Part shown: positions 24,301 to 34,910 of the stretch, piece by piece
How positions within the stretch are numbered: position 1 is the first letter of the stretch
Layout of the letters: every line of letters begins with the position of its first letter
Assembly: GCA_021234155.1 (NCBI GenBank)
Contig: JAJEKV010000077.1
Coordinates: forward strand, 2,029,802-2,093,801
DNA from: Isoetes taiwanensis
Lineage: Eukaryota > Streptophyta > Lycopodiopsida > Isoetales > Isoetaceae
Length of the DNA stretch: 64,000 nt
Direction of reading: 5' to 3'
Position numbers and translations under genes: made by a program
Notes under the pieces: generated by a model
What the model was told of the DNA's origin: nothing
Seen by the model: the letters and a program-made list of their open reading frames with translations, nothing else
Database searches by the model: none

Positions 24301-27300
24301 CCTGCCGCATGCCATCCGTGTCGGGGCTTTCCCATTGGCAAGGCGCCGTAAGCCTTGTTCCACGCCCTGAACTGTGGATTTCCAAAGACCGGGCCTTCTT
24401 GCGGGGGTAATGCATGTGCACCCCGAGGGTCATATAGCTGTTGCAAGTATTGCCTCCATCGCCGGAGTGATGTTCCCCGTGGGCTATGCGGCTTTCTAAG
24501 AACCCTTCGCCGTGAAGGTCCCGGGTGACGTTCCGGGAGATAAAACATTTCCCTTTGATGTGCCGCAATGTACCCGGCTTTTTAGCTTTAAGGAAGACGC
24601 TGCATTGTCCGGACCGCATGTGGGCGAAAGCGTGGTCCGCGGACTTGGCGGAGCAAGCATTTGTGTTCCTTGCACTCGCATCAAACCATTGATTACGTGG
24701 GAAGGTTGTGTTCCTCGAGGTCCGTCCGCGGGCGCTTATCCCAAAGCATCTCTCGCCGCTAGCCCTAAGCACATCGGTCCCGGTCGTCTGCATTTGCTCT
24801 AGTGTAGGATATTGCAAAATTTCGCCAGTCATCTATAAGATCCGGGCATAAGCCCCGCGATGTTCATAATCCAATCGGTGAGGCATGTGAGGAGTCGTGG
24901 GCAATGTGGGTTCGCACAACCCCGCCAAGCCAACTTCAAGTAAAGTGGTAAGTGGTCCGGTCGATCTCTTCATCCCTATTAGTTGTTCCCACTGGAAGTG
25001 CTTGACGACATGCATATCCTCGCCAGCGGGGCAAAGACATAGTCCACCACACTAGATCCTCCCCCCTGGTTTTATGTGAAGGTTGAATGAAACCGGTATA
25101 GTGAGGACTACACTTAAAGACATTCTCTATGGGGTGTACTGGGGATGACAAACTCTAACTTGACCAACTTCACTTCTAGTATTCCATTGGAAGAATTGAA
25201 ATGTAGTAGAGTGCAAGAAGCCAAGACTCACGAATGGCTAACCATGGTATCCTTATACACGTTACATTTTAGCCCGTATTCTCTATCGTGTACCTTAACT
25301 TGGAACGTATATGTTATGAACATTGTGTTTTTGTTCGTTATTCTTTTTAACATTTCGGTTTTGCTCTATGTATGCAAATTCAAAAATAGAGAGAAATTGA
25401 GGAAGCCACTTCCAAGTATTCGAAGTTACGGTCTAGAAGAAGCAAGAGCAAAAGCGTAAAAAGAGATAAAAAAAGTGGGTCACAAAATGGGTAAGTACTT
25501 GGCAATTGTGAATCCGTGATTTGGGAACAAATTGGGTAAATTTGGTCACTAGTGGAGTTGGAAAATAAGTACATAAATTTGATGTTTGAAAAGTTGTATG
25601 ACATGACAAAAGCCAAAGTACCAAACTCCACAAGGGATCGCTATCTGACTTGGATGACATCCTGGTACAGCCTATTATTCGGCAGCTACAATATTCCGAC
25701 CAATGATAGGGATTTTCATGAATGGGTTAAAAAGGAGACATGGTTGGAAACTCTTCTAACCAAGTCACGTGAAACTTTTGATGCAATTGTGTTAGATGAG
25801 GGCATTACAATCCAACCACTGGGAGATGATTTGCGATGTGGTTAAGACAATTTAAGGTAAAGAATGTGGGAGTGATATGTTTAAAGCTTACGAGAAGAAT
25901 ATGTCCCGCAATAAAGAAAAGTAGAAGATGCCTTTGAAATTGAAGGCTTCGAACGAAGTCGCTATAGGGTAAATGATTTTTACATTTATATGCATAGGAT
26001 TTAAACCTTCACTAAAATACATGTAGAAATATCCATTAAAATTGTTCTTTCCATTTTCGTGTATTTCAAGTATTGCCTCGAGAAGAAATATATTGACGCA
26101 TTGCCATTCCGCCGCAACAATGGGTTAAAGGACGGAGAAGACCTCCATGTACTCAGCCAAAGGAAATCATGACAGGAAAGGAGGTTTATCTGAGTGGGAA
26201 ATTCGTAATTGTCCTTGGTGGATTGATTTCCCACCAGGCAAATTTCCAGACGAAGAGGGAGCGTTGTTCAAAGAGATGACTGATGGTAGGTTGTCAGCAG
26301 GTGATGTTGATATTGATGCTGTGGATGATGGTAATCTTCGCGTCAAAAGGCGAAGAAAGCTTGCATTACCAAGAGATTCAAAGAAAGAAGTTAAGAAGAA
26401 CATTGTGAGTGAGACTACTTCCATGGATCACGGTTCTAGTGCAGAGGAGCCACAAATGCAGGAAAATGAGGATTGTGGTATCCAACAAGTTGAACGAAGG
26501 TATGCTAATGTTTCTCTGTCATTGATTTGTGCTGATGTTTCGGACATTGCTGCCACAATGAACTCTACTCAAGAGTCCATATTTAAGTCCATTAGAGAAT
26601 TTGGAAGGAAAGTGGCAATGGAAAACGCATACACGTGAGGAGAAACAAAGTGGACGTAAAATGGGGAGCCGATGTCGATATTGGACTTCCCTACAAGTGA
26701 AAACCTACGATGGGTCACTTGGTAGTTCCTGAATGGAACTTATGTAGCAAACAGGTTATTGATGATGCTTTCACTATAGCCACACTTTGTGTTGATGATT
26801 CTGGCTTTGTGGTATGCTTTTGTGGTATTAAGCAATTGAAGATTTTGGATGCTGCTGCAAAGAAACGCAATCTTGAAAGGCAACGCATGTACTTCATGGT
26901 GCAGAAAACTCCATGTGAGGTAACTCATGATGCCTTTGGAGTCTTTGAGAATAGTTGTTACTATTTCATTGTCTACACCAGGATTGGAGTTGATGTTGGG
27001 AAGATCAACTCAGTGGTGTATTCCATGAGGGAATTGAACCAAAACAACAATGTTCTTTTCAATGTGCTAGCTGAAAAAGATAGGTTGCCAGTGCATGATG
27101 CAAAACAATCAAGATATGGCTTGGAAAAATCAACAAAAGTGATGGAATTTATACTTCATTCTTTTTGTGTGACGGGTGGCTTTGCATTGGACTTGCTTGC
27201 TGCTCTATGATGGAAGCATGCGCGTTAAAAGGTGTTCATTACTTTGGAACTGAGAAGGATGAAGTGTTGGTTCAGTCTGTGCTTGCTTTGCAAGGTTGTG

Positions 27301-27398
27301 GGGCTCCTTCTATTGATCTTGACAAATCAGATGAGAGTGGAGATGAAGACGACATTGAGAATGTTCCAGTTCAGGATGTGGACGAACCGTTGGACTAG
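21382..27398 (+). pseudogene. Putative beta-class amino-methyltransferase gene (DNA N4/N6-type), broken
   Basis: Coding pieces on + appear to belong to one gene: a basic N-terminus MVETRRSSNNFVYTS...RKSRALRKSK (21,382-21,507) that could be a nuclear signal, an acidic linker, 21,899-22,216 (LNAIKAGWGQYWQEEND...), then after a LINE 25,145-25,250, 25,552-25,845, 26,147-26,635 and 26,650-27,398. The last part has the motif order of a beta-class N4-cytosine/N6-adenine methyltransferase: ADVDIGLPYK where DPPY is expected (about 26,662-26,698), GFVVCFCGIKQLKILDAAA (26,790-26,850), KSTKVMEFILHSFC (about 27,131-27,171), then a frameshifted motif I ('FALDLLA' plus 'SMMEACALKGVHYFGTEKDE', 27,180-27,265) and an acidic C-tail. 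Probable donors occur at 22,217 and 25,251. Stops at 26,699 and 27,208, the altered DPPY and the LINE make it inactive. MT-A70-like RNA methyltransferases are an alternative. Confidence 0.58.
22262..25130 (-). mobile_element. LINE (non-LTR retrotransposon) with (TTCTA)n tail, degraded
   Basis: On - the sequence contains LINE reverse transcriptase landmarks in order: 'DGMRQELLKWAGP' and 'LPVTMDQ' (about 24,206-24,330), 'GFRP..STIDHIFTLRS' and 'IVAVDFAKAFD' (about 23,930-24,050), a catalytic YxDD reading Y-R-D-D (about 23,646-23,657), and the C-terminal 'KVLVEPVLLYGVEVWGPW' (about 23,240-23,310). It ends with a hairpin (about 22,349-22,405), GGGTCCCATAGGCGATTGG-like sequence and repeated TTCTA at 22,266-22,282. 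Every frame is broken. The 5' end near 25,130 is estimated from where the methyltransferase-like coding resumes. It appears to sit in an intron of that gene, just after a GTATGT donor. Confidence 0.85.
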
Positions 27399-27846
27399 TC
27401 CGTGAGTTTTTCAGTTTCATACTTTGCTATTAAGCTTTTGATCTTTTTATGCATCGACATATTTACTAATATATCTAATTCTTATGCAGCACGTTTAAAT
27501 TACCGGTATATGCAGAAAGTGAAGCTCGATATATGTCCACGTACATGATTCCTATACATTTGAAGGACAAAAAAAGAAAAAAATGCAAATTTGTAGATGA
27601 TGAGGCACAACTAGCATAGAGTGCATACTTTTGACTCTATATTTTGTTGTTTATGTTATTTCACTTATGGTGTCCACCACTCTGTTTGTCAAATTCGTTT
27701 TCTTATGATAATAGAAGCTATAGGCATGCATTTGACACTAAATTCAACGTACATTCTTCAAATGTCAAATTTCATGTTAAGAAAGGTAGCTAGTTTGGGG
27801 CTGTTTGTATGCTTGGTTTCAATTTCAAGCGTTCAGATAAAATCTT

Positions 27847-27907
27847 ATCTTAGTCTCAAAAAAGCCCAGAGTGCCCAAATAAAAAAGCCCATGAAAAAGA
27901 TTTCCCC
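27847..27907. repeat. Right terminal inverted repeat (putative)
   Basis: Its reverse complement begins GGGGAAATC, a T run, ATGGGC, a T run, TGGGCACTCTGGGC, a T run and GAGAC, parallel to the left end at 18,979-19,040. It lies directly inside the right 12-bp repeat. Confidence 0.6.
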
Positions 27908-27919
27908 GCGGGATTTGAG
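27908..27919 (+). repeat. Flanking direct repeat, right (putative MULE target site duplication)
   Basis: GCGGGATTTGAG, the partner of 18,967-18,978. Confidence 0.65.
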
Positions 27920-28016
27920 CCCATTTTTTACCTTGTGTTCTGCTATGTTTCCGTACTGTGGGATAGATATTTTTACGCCATACCACGTGGCAAAGATCTA
28001 ATAGGCACATATATTT

Positions 28017-28146
<130 letters not shown>

Positions 28147-29430
28147 TGTGTTAGAAGTGATCATTACTTCACTAGATTTTTGCGACAACATCGCCCAATA
28201 ATATCCACGGAGATCCCTGTGTGATTTCTTGAGGGATATGATTGTGATTAGGCTATTTACCGAGAACTAACGGTGTGGTATCAAAGCAAGTAGATATGCT
28301 CAAGAAGGTGTTGACGGAATTTAAACTAGTGTAAAGCACAAGTAGGTACAGAGGAGGAGGAGGAGGGAGGCCGAGGAGGAGATAAGATTATTAGATGATA
28401 ATGTGGCATTGGGGCTGCCAAAGGCTGCAGTGCATTTGAGTTATTGATCAGAGAAACAAGGAGCAGTTCAATCTGCAAGAGGTAAATTGCGTAGGCTTGA
28501 ATTGGCCCTTTCCAGATCTAGAATAATATTTTAGGGATCAAGGATCAAATTCTTGTTGAAAACAAGAATCAAGTATCAAGTATCAAGTATTGTATTGTTT
28601 TAAAGTAGCATTTTTGATAGATTGTGAATCATGACTTTGAAGTATGATTTAAGCCACTTCACCCTCGAGTCAATGCTAGGGCAACCCTCCCGTCAAAGAC
28701 CTTGTTTTTGTCTTTCATATGACATTTCATATGACAGAATGTTGATCAATTTGAACCCTTCAACTGACATACAAAAATTCAGTTGATGGAAGACCATATT
28801 TCAATTATAAACTTAGAACAAAAAGGTAAGTTACATAATAGTAACTACTAATATAAATACACAGTTAAAAAGGTTAAGAGTAGCAGATGTGGGACTCTGG
28901 TTAATGTCCATTGGTGAATCTCGATGACAAAGACAATGACGGCCTCTCTACTCGGCGAAGGTTTCGCTTTGATTGAAACATGGTGGAAAAATGAAGCCAC
29001 AGAGCACTCTGATTGAAACATGGTTGAAAAATGAAGCCACAGACTCCGTCCACAGAGTCCACACACAGATGCCGTTTTGTGAAAAAGGGGGCGAAAGAAC
29101 CAAAGAAAAAAAAAGCTCGAAAGCATTACTGGGCTTATCTTTGAAAGAGCCGGTGTGCACCGGCGTGAGCGAAATGACTCGGATTTCCCAAATTGGTGGA
29201 TTCGTTGAGAAATGGGAGAATGTAGGAGGAATCGGGAATGTAGAAGTTTAAAAAACAAAAAAAACTTAATGTTACCTAATTCATTATTCTATTAGAGGTA
29301 AGGTACATTAACTCGATATGCCTATAAAATAACCCTAGTACTTATACAAAAATGAAAGGGAAATTTATATTTGCGACCTTTCAAATGACATAGACATTTT
29401 TTTCTTGCCTTTCTATATGACAGGCAAATT
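28147..29430. other. Non-coding, with repeat fragments
   Basis: No gene recognised. At 28,274-28,286 TGGTATCAAAGCA resembles a primer-binding site for initiator Met-tRNA (usually TGGTATCAGAGC), but no flanking LTR could be shown. The segment 28,597-28,720 has an inverted relative at 49,138-49,255. A 40-bp block around GATTGAAACATGGT is duplicated at 28,972-29,040. Confidence 0.5.
28597..28720 (+). repeat. Dispersed repeat, copy A
   Basis: Contains AAGTATGATTTAAGCCAC, then GGGCAACCCTCC and CCTTGTTTTT. The reverse complement of 49,138-49,255 carries the same blocks in the same order. The identity of the repeat is unknown. Confidence 0.75.
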
Positions 29431-29438
29431 GATATTTG

Positions 29439-30432
29439 TTACCCTTCATATGCAGGGCAATTTTGAACCTTAACAGATGTGTGACCAAAACCTTTTGGAT
29501 CTGATGCAACATTTATATTATCTCCCACAATATACTGACAAACTTTCGAAGAGAAATGTCTAGAATTGCAATTAGAGCAAAATGTAGGTAGACCAACCCA
29601 TCTAAGCTGAAGATTAATTTCTTTGCCAAAGAAATCTAAGATAGGGATGGAAGTGGGAACAGGCTTTGAGATATCCAATTGAATGTAACATTTAGGGGCC
29701 TTGTAGGGAGAGTAGTCAGTAGAGATATAAGTTCCAATTGAGTTGAAAATGACTGAAAAGCGGTCTTCATTCCAGTAAATGGGATTAAGTTCACTCATAC
29801 TGACAGATGTCATTTAAAGAAAGCTGAGGGCTCCATTTCAGAAAAATCAATTGATAGGTATCAAGTGTCGATCTGGCTGTTTTCAATAAGAAATTGGCAG
29901 TTCGAGAGTTTGCACATTCCACCAAAAGATAAGGGTAACTAAGCCAGTAGATTGAATTGACAGTGACACCTTTATTAAATTTAAGGATATGATCCCAGAG
30001 CTTGTCAATTTGGATCCCAACTTTATCCACACATATTACAACAGCAGTAGAAGAAAGGGAGCTAATTCTTGAAGCAATTAGAGGAGAATCAAGTTTGATA
30101 CCTCTAAACAGTTGAACATTTGGCTGAGTTCGAACTTGGAGGTTGTTAAATTCTTCTGTCAACTGCTGATCCGTGAGTAGAGGTTGGACAGGCCTTTGAG
30201 TTCCATAAGAAATGGGAACTCCCTCAGCATTAAGAACAGGAACTTGGCCATTGGAACCCGGATCTTTTGAAAGATTGTGCCAAGATGGAACATCTGAAGA
30301 AAAATGCTGCACGTCTTTGGAAACGAAGTTCAAGTCAGCAAAATCTCCAAATTTAAAGACCATAGAAGGATTTTGGTGATAAAAACTTAACTGGGTAAGA
30401 AGATTGGATCGTTCAACCGGAGAGAAGAGCAT
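29439..30432 (-). pseudogene. LINE ORF1-like protein (DUF4283 plus zinc knuckle), one frameshift
   Basis: Two - strand frames (30,432-29,791, 213 residues; 29,813-29,439, 124 residues) overlap by about 20 bp and read as one protein with a single frameshift near 29,800. The first contains the RNA-binding-like DUF4283 region (LWDHILKFNKGVTVNSIYWL, SYPYLLVECANSRTANFLL, LIFLKWSPQLS). The second has the continuation ('NPIYWNEDRFSVIFNSIGTYI') and a CCHC-like knuckle FCSNCNSRHFSSKVC that lacks the usual Gly before His. In plants this architecture is ORF1 of L1-type LINEs, a nucleic-acid chaperone that coats element RNA. No ORF2 follows, so the element is truncated. It is better preserved than most repeats here. 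Confidence 0.8.
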
Positions 30433-30566
30433 AAACTTATGAAGAAAAATGAGCGAATTTGCGTTTAGGGTTTTTGAAGTATTCGAGTTTTTTTTTGGGG
30501 AAAAGATTTTGAGAAATTTGAGACATAATGAAAAAGCTCAGGGTGAAACAACAGAAAGACAAAAAC

Positions 30567-30660
30567 AGAATAGAATAGAATAGAATAGAATAGAATAGGT
30601 TTTTAGCGTCCGCGGAGACCAATTGGCCTATGGGACCCAAACAAAAAGAAAGGAGAGGTC
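30567..30660 (-). mobile_element. LINE/SINE 3'-end fragment with (TTCTA)n tail
   Basis: On - this reads GGGTCCCATAGGCCAATTGG, GGACGCTAAAAACC, then about six TTCTA units (30,567-30,598). It is the same 3' end as 20,042-20,179 and the LINE ending at 22,262, truncated before the hairpin. Confidence 0.75.
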
Positions 30661-31630
30661 AAAAGCAGACAAGAATGAGAAGAGGGAAGATCCTAAGGCA
30701 AAGAAATTAAAATTTAGCAAGGAAGGGTTGAGAATTAGAGATTTCACCCGATAACATACCCATCCATAGCAATTGTAGACACAAAACAACAGGTCTAGCA
30801 TTCGGATTCCCCCAAAAGCTTCTCATTGTAGACTTTAACTGTAATTCTGTGCTCAAGATTTTCTCTGTAAACTCTAGAGATACCTGTAGCAGAAATATCC
30901 TTATGACCGACAAATTCTTCCAACCAAGATTCAATTATCTCAGTTTCGAATTCGATGCAGCTCGGAGAGAAGGAGTATTCAATTTGGAATAAATTCTCTG
31001 GAAACACCTGTTTGTGAATGAAGCTGTCCCAAAGATCTGAATCTTTTCCTTTAAGAAAACCACAGATTATCTTGGATTCCTACCACAGAATTGTGAAAAT
31101 TCGATTGTCCATAAGGAGTTAATTCATTCCAGTGCTAACCCTCTACAAGGGTAGCAGGCAATTGGCACTGGAAATCGATCAATCAGAGGCAAGGTAGATC
31201 GATCTCAAGCAAATTTTTCAAGAATTGGGATTAAACCGAAAAAAACTGCCATTTTCAAGAAAATAGGCGCACCACATTCTTTTTCCATATCATTAAGAGA
31301 CGGGTTCTTCTCTTGGAATTTTTGGGTGACATATAAACAAAACTTTAGAGAATTTGCAATGAAATGCATATGTAAGTTCGTCGTCATTTAGCTGGAGTAT
31401 TTGCCTAGGTCTGTATATTCTGGTCATCAAGCTATTAGCGTACTGTGACAATCTCACACTTGTAATACGTTTGGGGTCTAAGAATGGCCTAAATTCATCA
31501 GATCTAGCAATATAAAGGTTTGTTTAGCTGGGGCTATAAGATACCTTACCATGTTTCATCAAATTACATAATCGTCTAATTATAAATCACCCAGTTATTA
31601 TTTGCATCTAACAAGAATCAAATTTGGCCT
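30661..31630. other. Unassigned sequence with short - strand frames
   Basis: Short - strand frames at 30,707-31,007 and 31,205-31,387 have no recognisable motif. They may be remnants of a LINE related to the ORF1 at 29,439-30,432, but I cannot support this. Confidence 0.4.
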
Positions 31631-31632
31631 TT

Positions 31633-31850
31633 TGGGGCATGGTCTAGTGGCAAGACTCTAAACTGCCACACTCAAGATCACGGATTCAAACATGGCCAAT
31701 ATCGGTCTAGTAATGGGGACCTTAAAAACTCATTTTGAGTTCAAACATGGCTAACATCAGCCTAGTAATAGGGACCTTAAAAACCCATTTCGAATTCAAA
31801 CATGGCCAACATCAGTCTAGTAATGGGACCTTAAAAACCCATCTTGAGTA
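31633..31850 (+). mobile_element. SINE-like tRNA head followed by three 55-bp tandem repeats
   Basis: TGGTCTAGTGGCAAGAC (about 31,643-31,659) is a good pol III A box, and GGATTCAAAC (about 31,682-31,691) is B-box-like, about 42 bp apart, as in a tRNA. Three copies of a 55-bp unit follow, starting at 31,691, 31,746 and 31,801, each containing CATGG, 'TCTAGTAATGG' and 'GACCTTAAAAACYCAT'. Each repeat carries a TTCAAACATGG-like B box, so duplication may have started there. No target duplication found. Confidence 0.7.
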
Positions 31851-31859
31851 CTCAAAGAC

Positions 31860-32463
31860 CTCTTCTCATTCTCAGGTCTTTCAAGCTTTTCTTATTTTAT
31901 ATTTCCTTGGGAATCTTCTAATGCCAATGGACCTATTTATTTATTCGTTGATTTTTTACAGATAAATGCATTAGGTTTTTCTTTGGGCGCCATTCTCACC
32001 TATGAAGCTCGTAAAATATCTTTGGGATGAGTAGTCGAAATGGGGAAGATTAGAAATGCATAGTTGGCTAACTAATGCAAATGCTTGTTCTTTAGCATTA
32101 AAGCTTTTAGACGGCTTTCTTATTCGACACTAAAAACTCTTTCCATTCTCAAGGTATTTTGATTTTCTGATTTTTTGGAGCTCTCCGTAATGCTCTCATA
32201 CTACTCAATTCAGCTCTTTATAGGTTAATCCAGTAGGTTTAGGATCGGGTGCCAGAATGTCTTTGGGTGAGTATTCCTACTGTTTTTTTTCCTGTGGGAA
32301 TGACACGCAGATATAGGAAAGACTTTGGTAGGATCCTAAATTAATTGGCAAGTTATGAGTATTTTTTAAGTCTAAGGGCAAGCCTATAACAACATTTCCA
32401 CAATGCTTAATAAAAGAAGCTGCAGCTTTGCATTCCATAATCTACATCCATCTGCATGTTCAA
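31860..32463. other. Intergenic, nothing recognised
   Basis: T-rich, no open frame or repeat supported. Confidence 0.5.
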
Positions 32464-32483
32464 TAATGATCAATTCGTGATGA
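32464..32483 (+). repeat. Target site duplication, left copy (nested LINE)
   Basis: TAATGATCAATTCGTGATGA, matching 39,235-39,254 in 19 of 20 positions. Confidence 0.85.
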
Positions 32484-32899
32484 GAGAGACTGGGTCTCCC
32501 TCATTATGCGTCTCTAAAAGTTTTGGATAAAGATAATAATTTCTTCCTGGTTATGTTTGACTCTTCACTTGCGGTTGCTGAGTGCTTGTGGAGCGTGGTG
32601 TTGATCCTCTTTGGGGACATTATCTTCTATATTAGGTTTATTCTCCTGGATTCTTGCCAAGTAAGTCTGGTGCATTGCGCATGCCTTCCTGGCTTGCCTT
32701 AGAGGACTTTCCACTAGAATTGCAAGTGTCTGAGTTTATGATTGCTATTGCCAATGGATTGGGTTTGCATCTTATCCATTCTATTGTTAATGGTCCTCAA
32801 ATTTGTGTATCTCTTCCTACTTGTGTTTCTATTCCCGTGGGAGTTGTACGAAGGCGGGACGACTAAGGTAAGTTCAAGCTAGACTCGTGACTAGCTCCG

Positions 32900-33114
32900 T
32901 GTCCTCCACTTTGGCTGCCGCAAGGCAGTGGGATATAGCTGGTACTATCATTTGGACAAAAATACTCCCCAAGAGTGGACACTTGTGGATATACAACGTT
33001 TAAGGTAGCTTAAAACGTTTTATTTTTATTTTTGTTTAAGGTCCATGCTAGACTAATCTTGTACAGACTAGCTAGCTATATCCCACTGCCTTGCGGCAGC
33101 CAAAGTGGAGGACA
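32900..33114. repeat. 41-bp perfect inverted repeat
   Basis: The arms 32,900-32,940 and 33,074-33,114 are exact reverse complements (they contain CCTTGCGGCAGCCAAAGTGG), about 133 bp apart. The right arm is part of the ~320-bp array unit; the left arm is an isolated inverted piece of that unit. Confidence 0.9.
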
Positions 33115-33119
33115 TGTAT
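33020..33119. repeat. First array unit, left part before the transposon
   Basis: It matches the second part of the ~320-bp unit (AAGGTCCATGCTAGACTAATC ... GTGGAGGACATGTAT). The unit resumes at 36,365 with TATAGGCTTTTAAG, so the 3.2-kb element split this unit. Confidence 0.85.
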
Positions 33120-33239
33120 CACAAGGCCCCCAAAAATGAACTTGTATAAAAAGTTAGCATGAAAATCAGCATATATGTGGTTTTTTTATACAACAATTTA
33201 TAATTTAGAAAAAAAACATGTGTTCTTCCTGGTTATGCA

Positions 33240-33700
33240 AAACCAATAGTGATTCATATCATATTTTTTGTACTAATTCGAAATTTACACTAATTTTTAG
33301 AAAATCATCATTAGTTTGTAAGATTGTTTTTAAGTGTACATTGATTTAGCAAAATCATTACTGGTTCATATCGTATTTAATTACATGAATTCTACAATCG
33401 TACATTGGTTTTTTGAAATCACCAATAGTTTAAAACGCGTGTTTTATGCAATACTGATTTTGCAAAACCAATAATGGTTCATATCATACTTTTGTGTACT
33501 AATTCAAAATTTCATACTAGTTTATAGAAATCACTATCAGTTTGTAATGTTATTTTTAAGCGTACATTGAATAAGCAAAATCATTGCTAGTTCATATCAT
33601 GTTTAATTACATGAATTTTACAATTGTACACTTAGAAGATGTGCTTTATGCATACATTAATTTTGCAAATCCAATAGTGGTGATTTGTAAAGCCATTGTT
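33240..33700. repeat. Degenerate tandem dimer, 226-bp period
   Basis: Two adjacent copies share TTCATATCAT (33,253 and 33,479) and the following TACTAATTC, TTTTTAAG and TTAATTACATGAATT blocks. They lie near the left end of the 3.2-kb transposon, where subterminal repeats are common in CACTA-type elements. Confidence 0.75.
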
Positions 33701-33967
33701 ACTTTGTACTATATTTAATTATATAAATTTTAGATTTTACGATGGTCTTTGGAAATCATCATTAATTTATTGAATGGTTTTTTTATATACATTTTTAATA
33801 TCTCAATTTCGGATGCTTTTACACGGTAGTTGTCGATATGTATTGATTTTATATATTAGTTGTCTAGACCATAGAGATGAAACAAATCCAAAAATATGCT
33901 GGCACCTTGAACACCTGTATCTTGTGCACCATTGGGCACCCCATCATGTAATTGTTGAATGCTTCGA

Positions 33968-34910
33968 TCCAAACTTGCCCCATTGCGATGGGTCGTAACA
34001 AGCTAGGCATCGTGCGACCAGGCATGCCAAAAGGCAAGAAACGATAGTTCGACTGCGTGATTGCATCCAAAAGCCAGAGTTACCCTATGACACATGTTTG
34101 AGAAGTCGACGATCGATTAAATGCCCGGATTGCCAAGTACATGTTATCTTTACACTATAGCACTAGGCTGGAAGTGCATTGAGTGAAAAGGTCGACTAGT
34201 TGCTGTAGCAAATCGAGTTTGGCCCTGTTAGTCATAATAGATGGTCCCTAAAGTAAACTAAATGCTTTGGACTCATGCGCAAGATCAAAACCCCATTCCA
34301 AGCTCGCTAAAGTGGTCGAACTGGAGGAATATACCATTTCTGTGTCGTGACCCTATGTCGAGAAAGAGGGAAATTTGGGGGTTGGCACATCCTTGCGGTC
34401 AATGTCTATTTTTTCTTTTCAGAGGTGTTTCTGGGATATGTGCTACCATTTCAACGGTGGGATTAACAAATGGAGCTGTTTTGGTACCCCAATATTTAAA
34501 CACTGCTAAATATATAGGATTTAGGTTTTGGTAGCCTTCCCTATATCTGAAGGGTCGAAAGCTTGCATGCAGGGTTTCCTCGAGGGTTTGAGGAGAGATC
34601 CCAAGAGGGAGAGCAAAAAAACCCTCTGTAGGCATCGTTTCCGAACATGCCTCGTTGCGATGGCTCGTAACAAGCTGGACATCGTGTGACCGGACATGCC
34701 AAAAGGCACAAAGGGACAGTTCGACTGTGCGGTTGCATCCAAAAGGCTAGAGTTACCCTATGGCACATGTTTGAGAAGTAGCCAATCGATTAATCGCCTC
34801 GATTGCAAAGTACATGCTATCTTTACATCATAGCACTAGGCTAGAAGTGCATGAGCGAAAGGTCGACTAGTTGCCTCTAGCAAATTGAGTTTGGTTCTGT
34901 TGGTTTACAT
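33968..34910. repeat. Pair of ~270-bp direct repeats, 668 bp apart
   Basis: 33,968-34,240 and 34,636-34,910 align throughout, with shared blocks such as TCGTAACAAGCT, CATGCCAAAAGGCA and ATAGCACTAGGCT. Both are inside the 3.2-kb transposon. Confidence 0.8.

Larger units (their letters stand above)
18967..27919. mobile_element. Composite MULE-like DNA transposon carrying a methyltransferase-like gene
   Basis: The block is bounded by inverted repeats of about 60 bp (18,979-19,040 and about 27,847-27,907) and a 12-bp direct repeat outside them. Inside are a MULE-type transposase with a SWIM zinc finger on - (19,190-21,331) and, divergently on +, a broken gene (about 21,382-27,398) with beta-class amino-methyltransferase motifs. 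Later insertions are a LINE at about 22,262-25,130 and a LINE-3'-end fragment at 20,042-20,179. Without the LINE the element is about 6 kb, a normal size for an autonomous MULE. The ends are seen in the sequence. That the two genes moved together is an inference. Confidence 0.62.

Noticed and set aside
24206-24832. 208-residue intact minus-strand protein
   Set aside because: It is one frame through a decayed LINE reverse transcriptase. The conserved motifs jump between frames around it.
31633-31700. Functional tRNA gene
   Set aside because: A and B boxes are present, but the sequence does not fold into an acceptor stem and is followed by SINE-like repeats.
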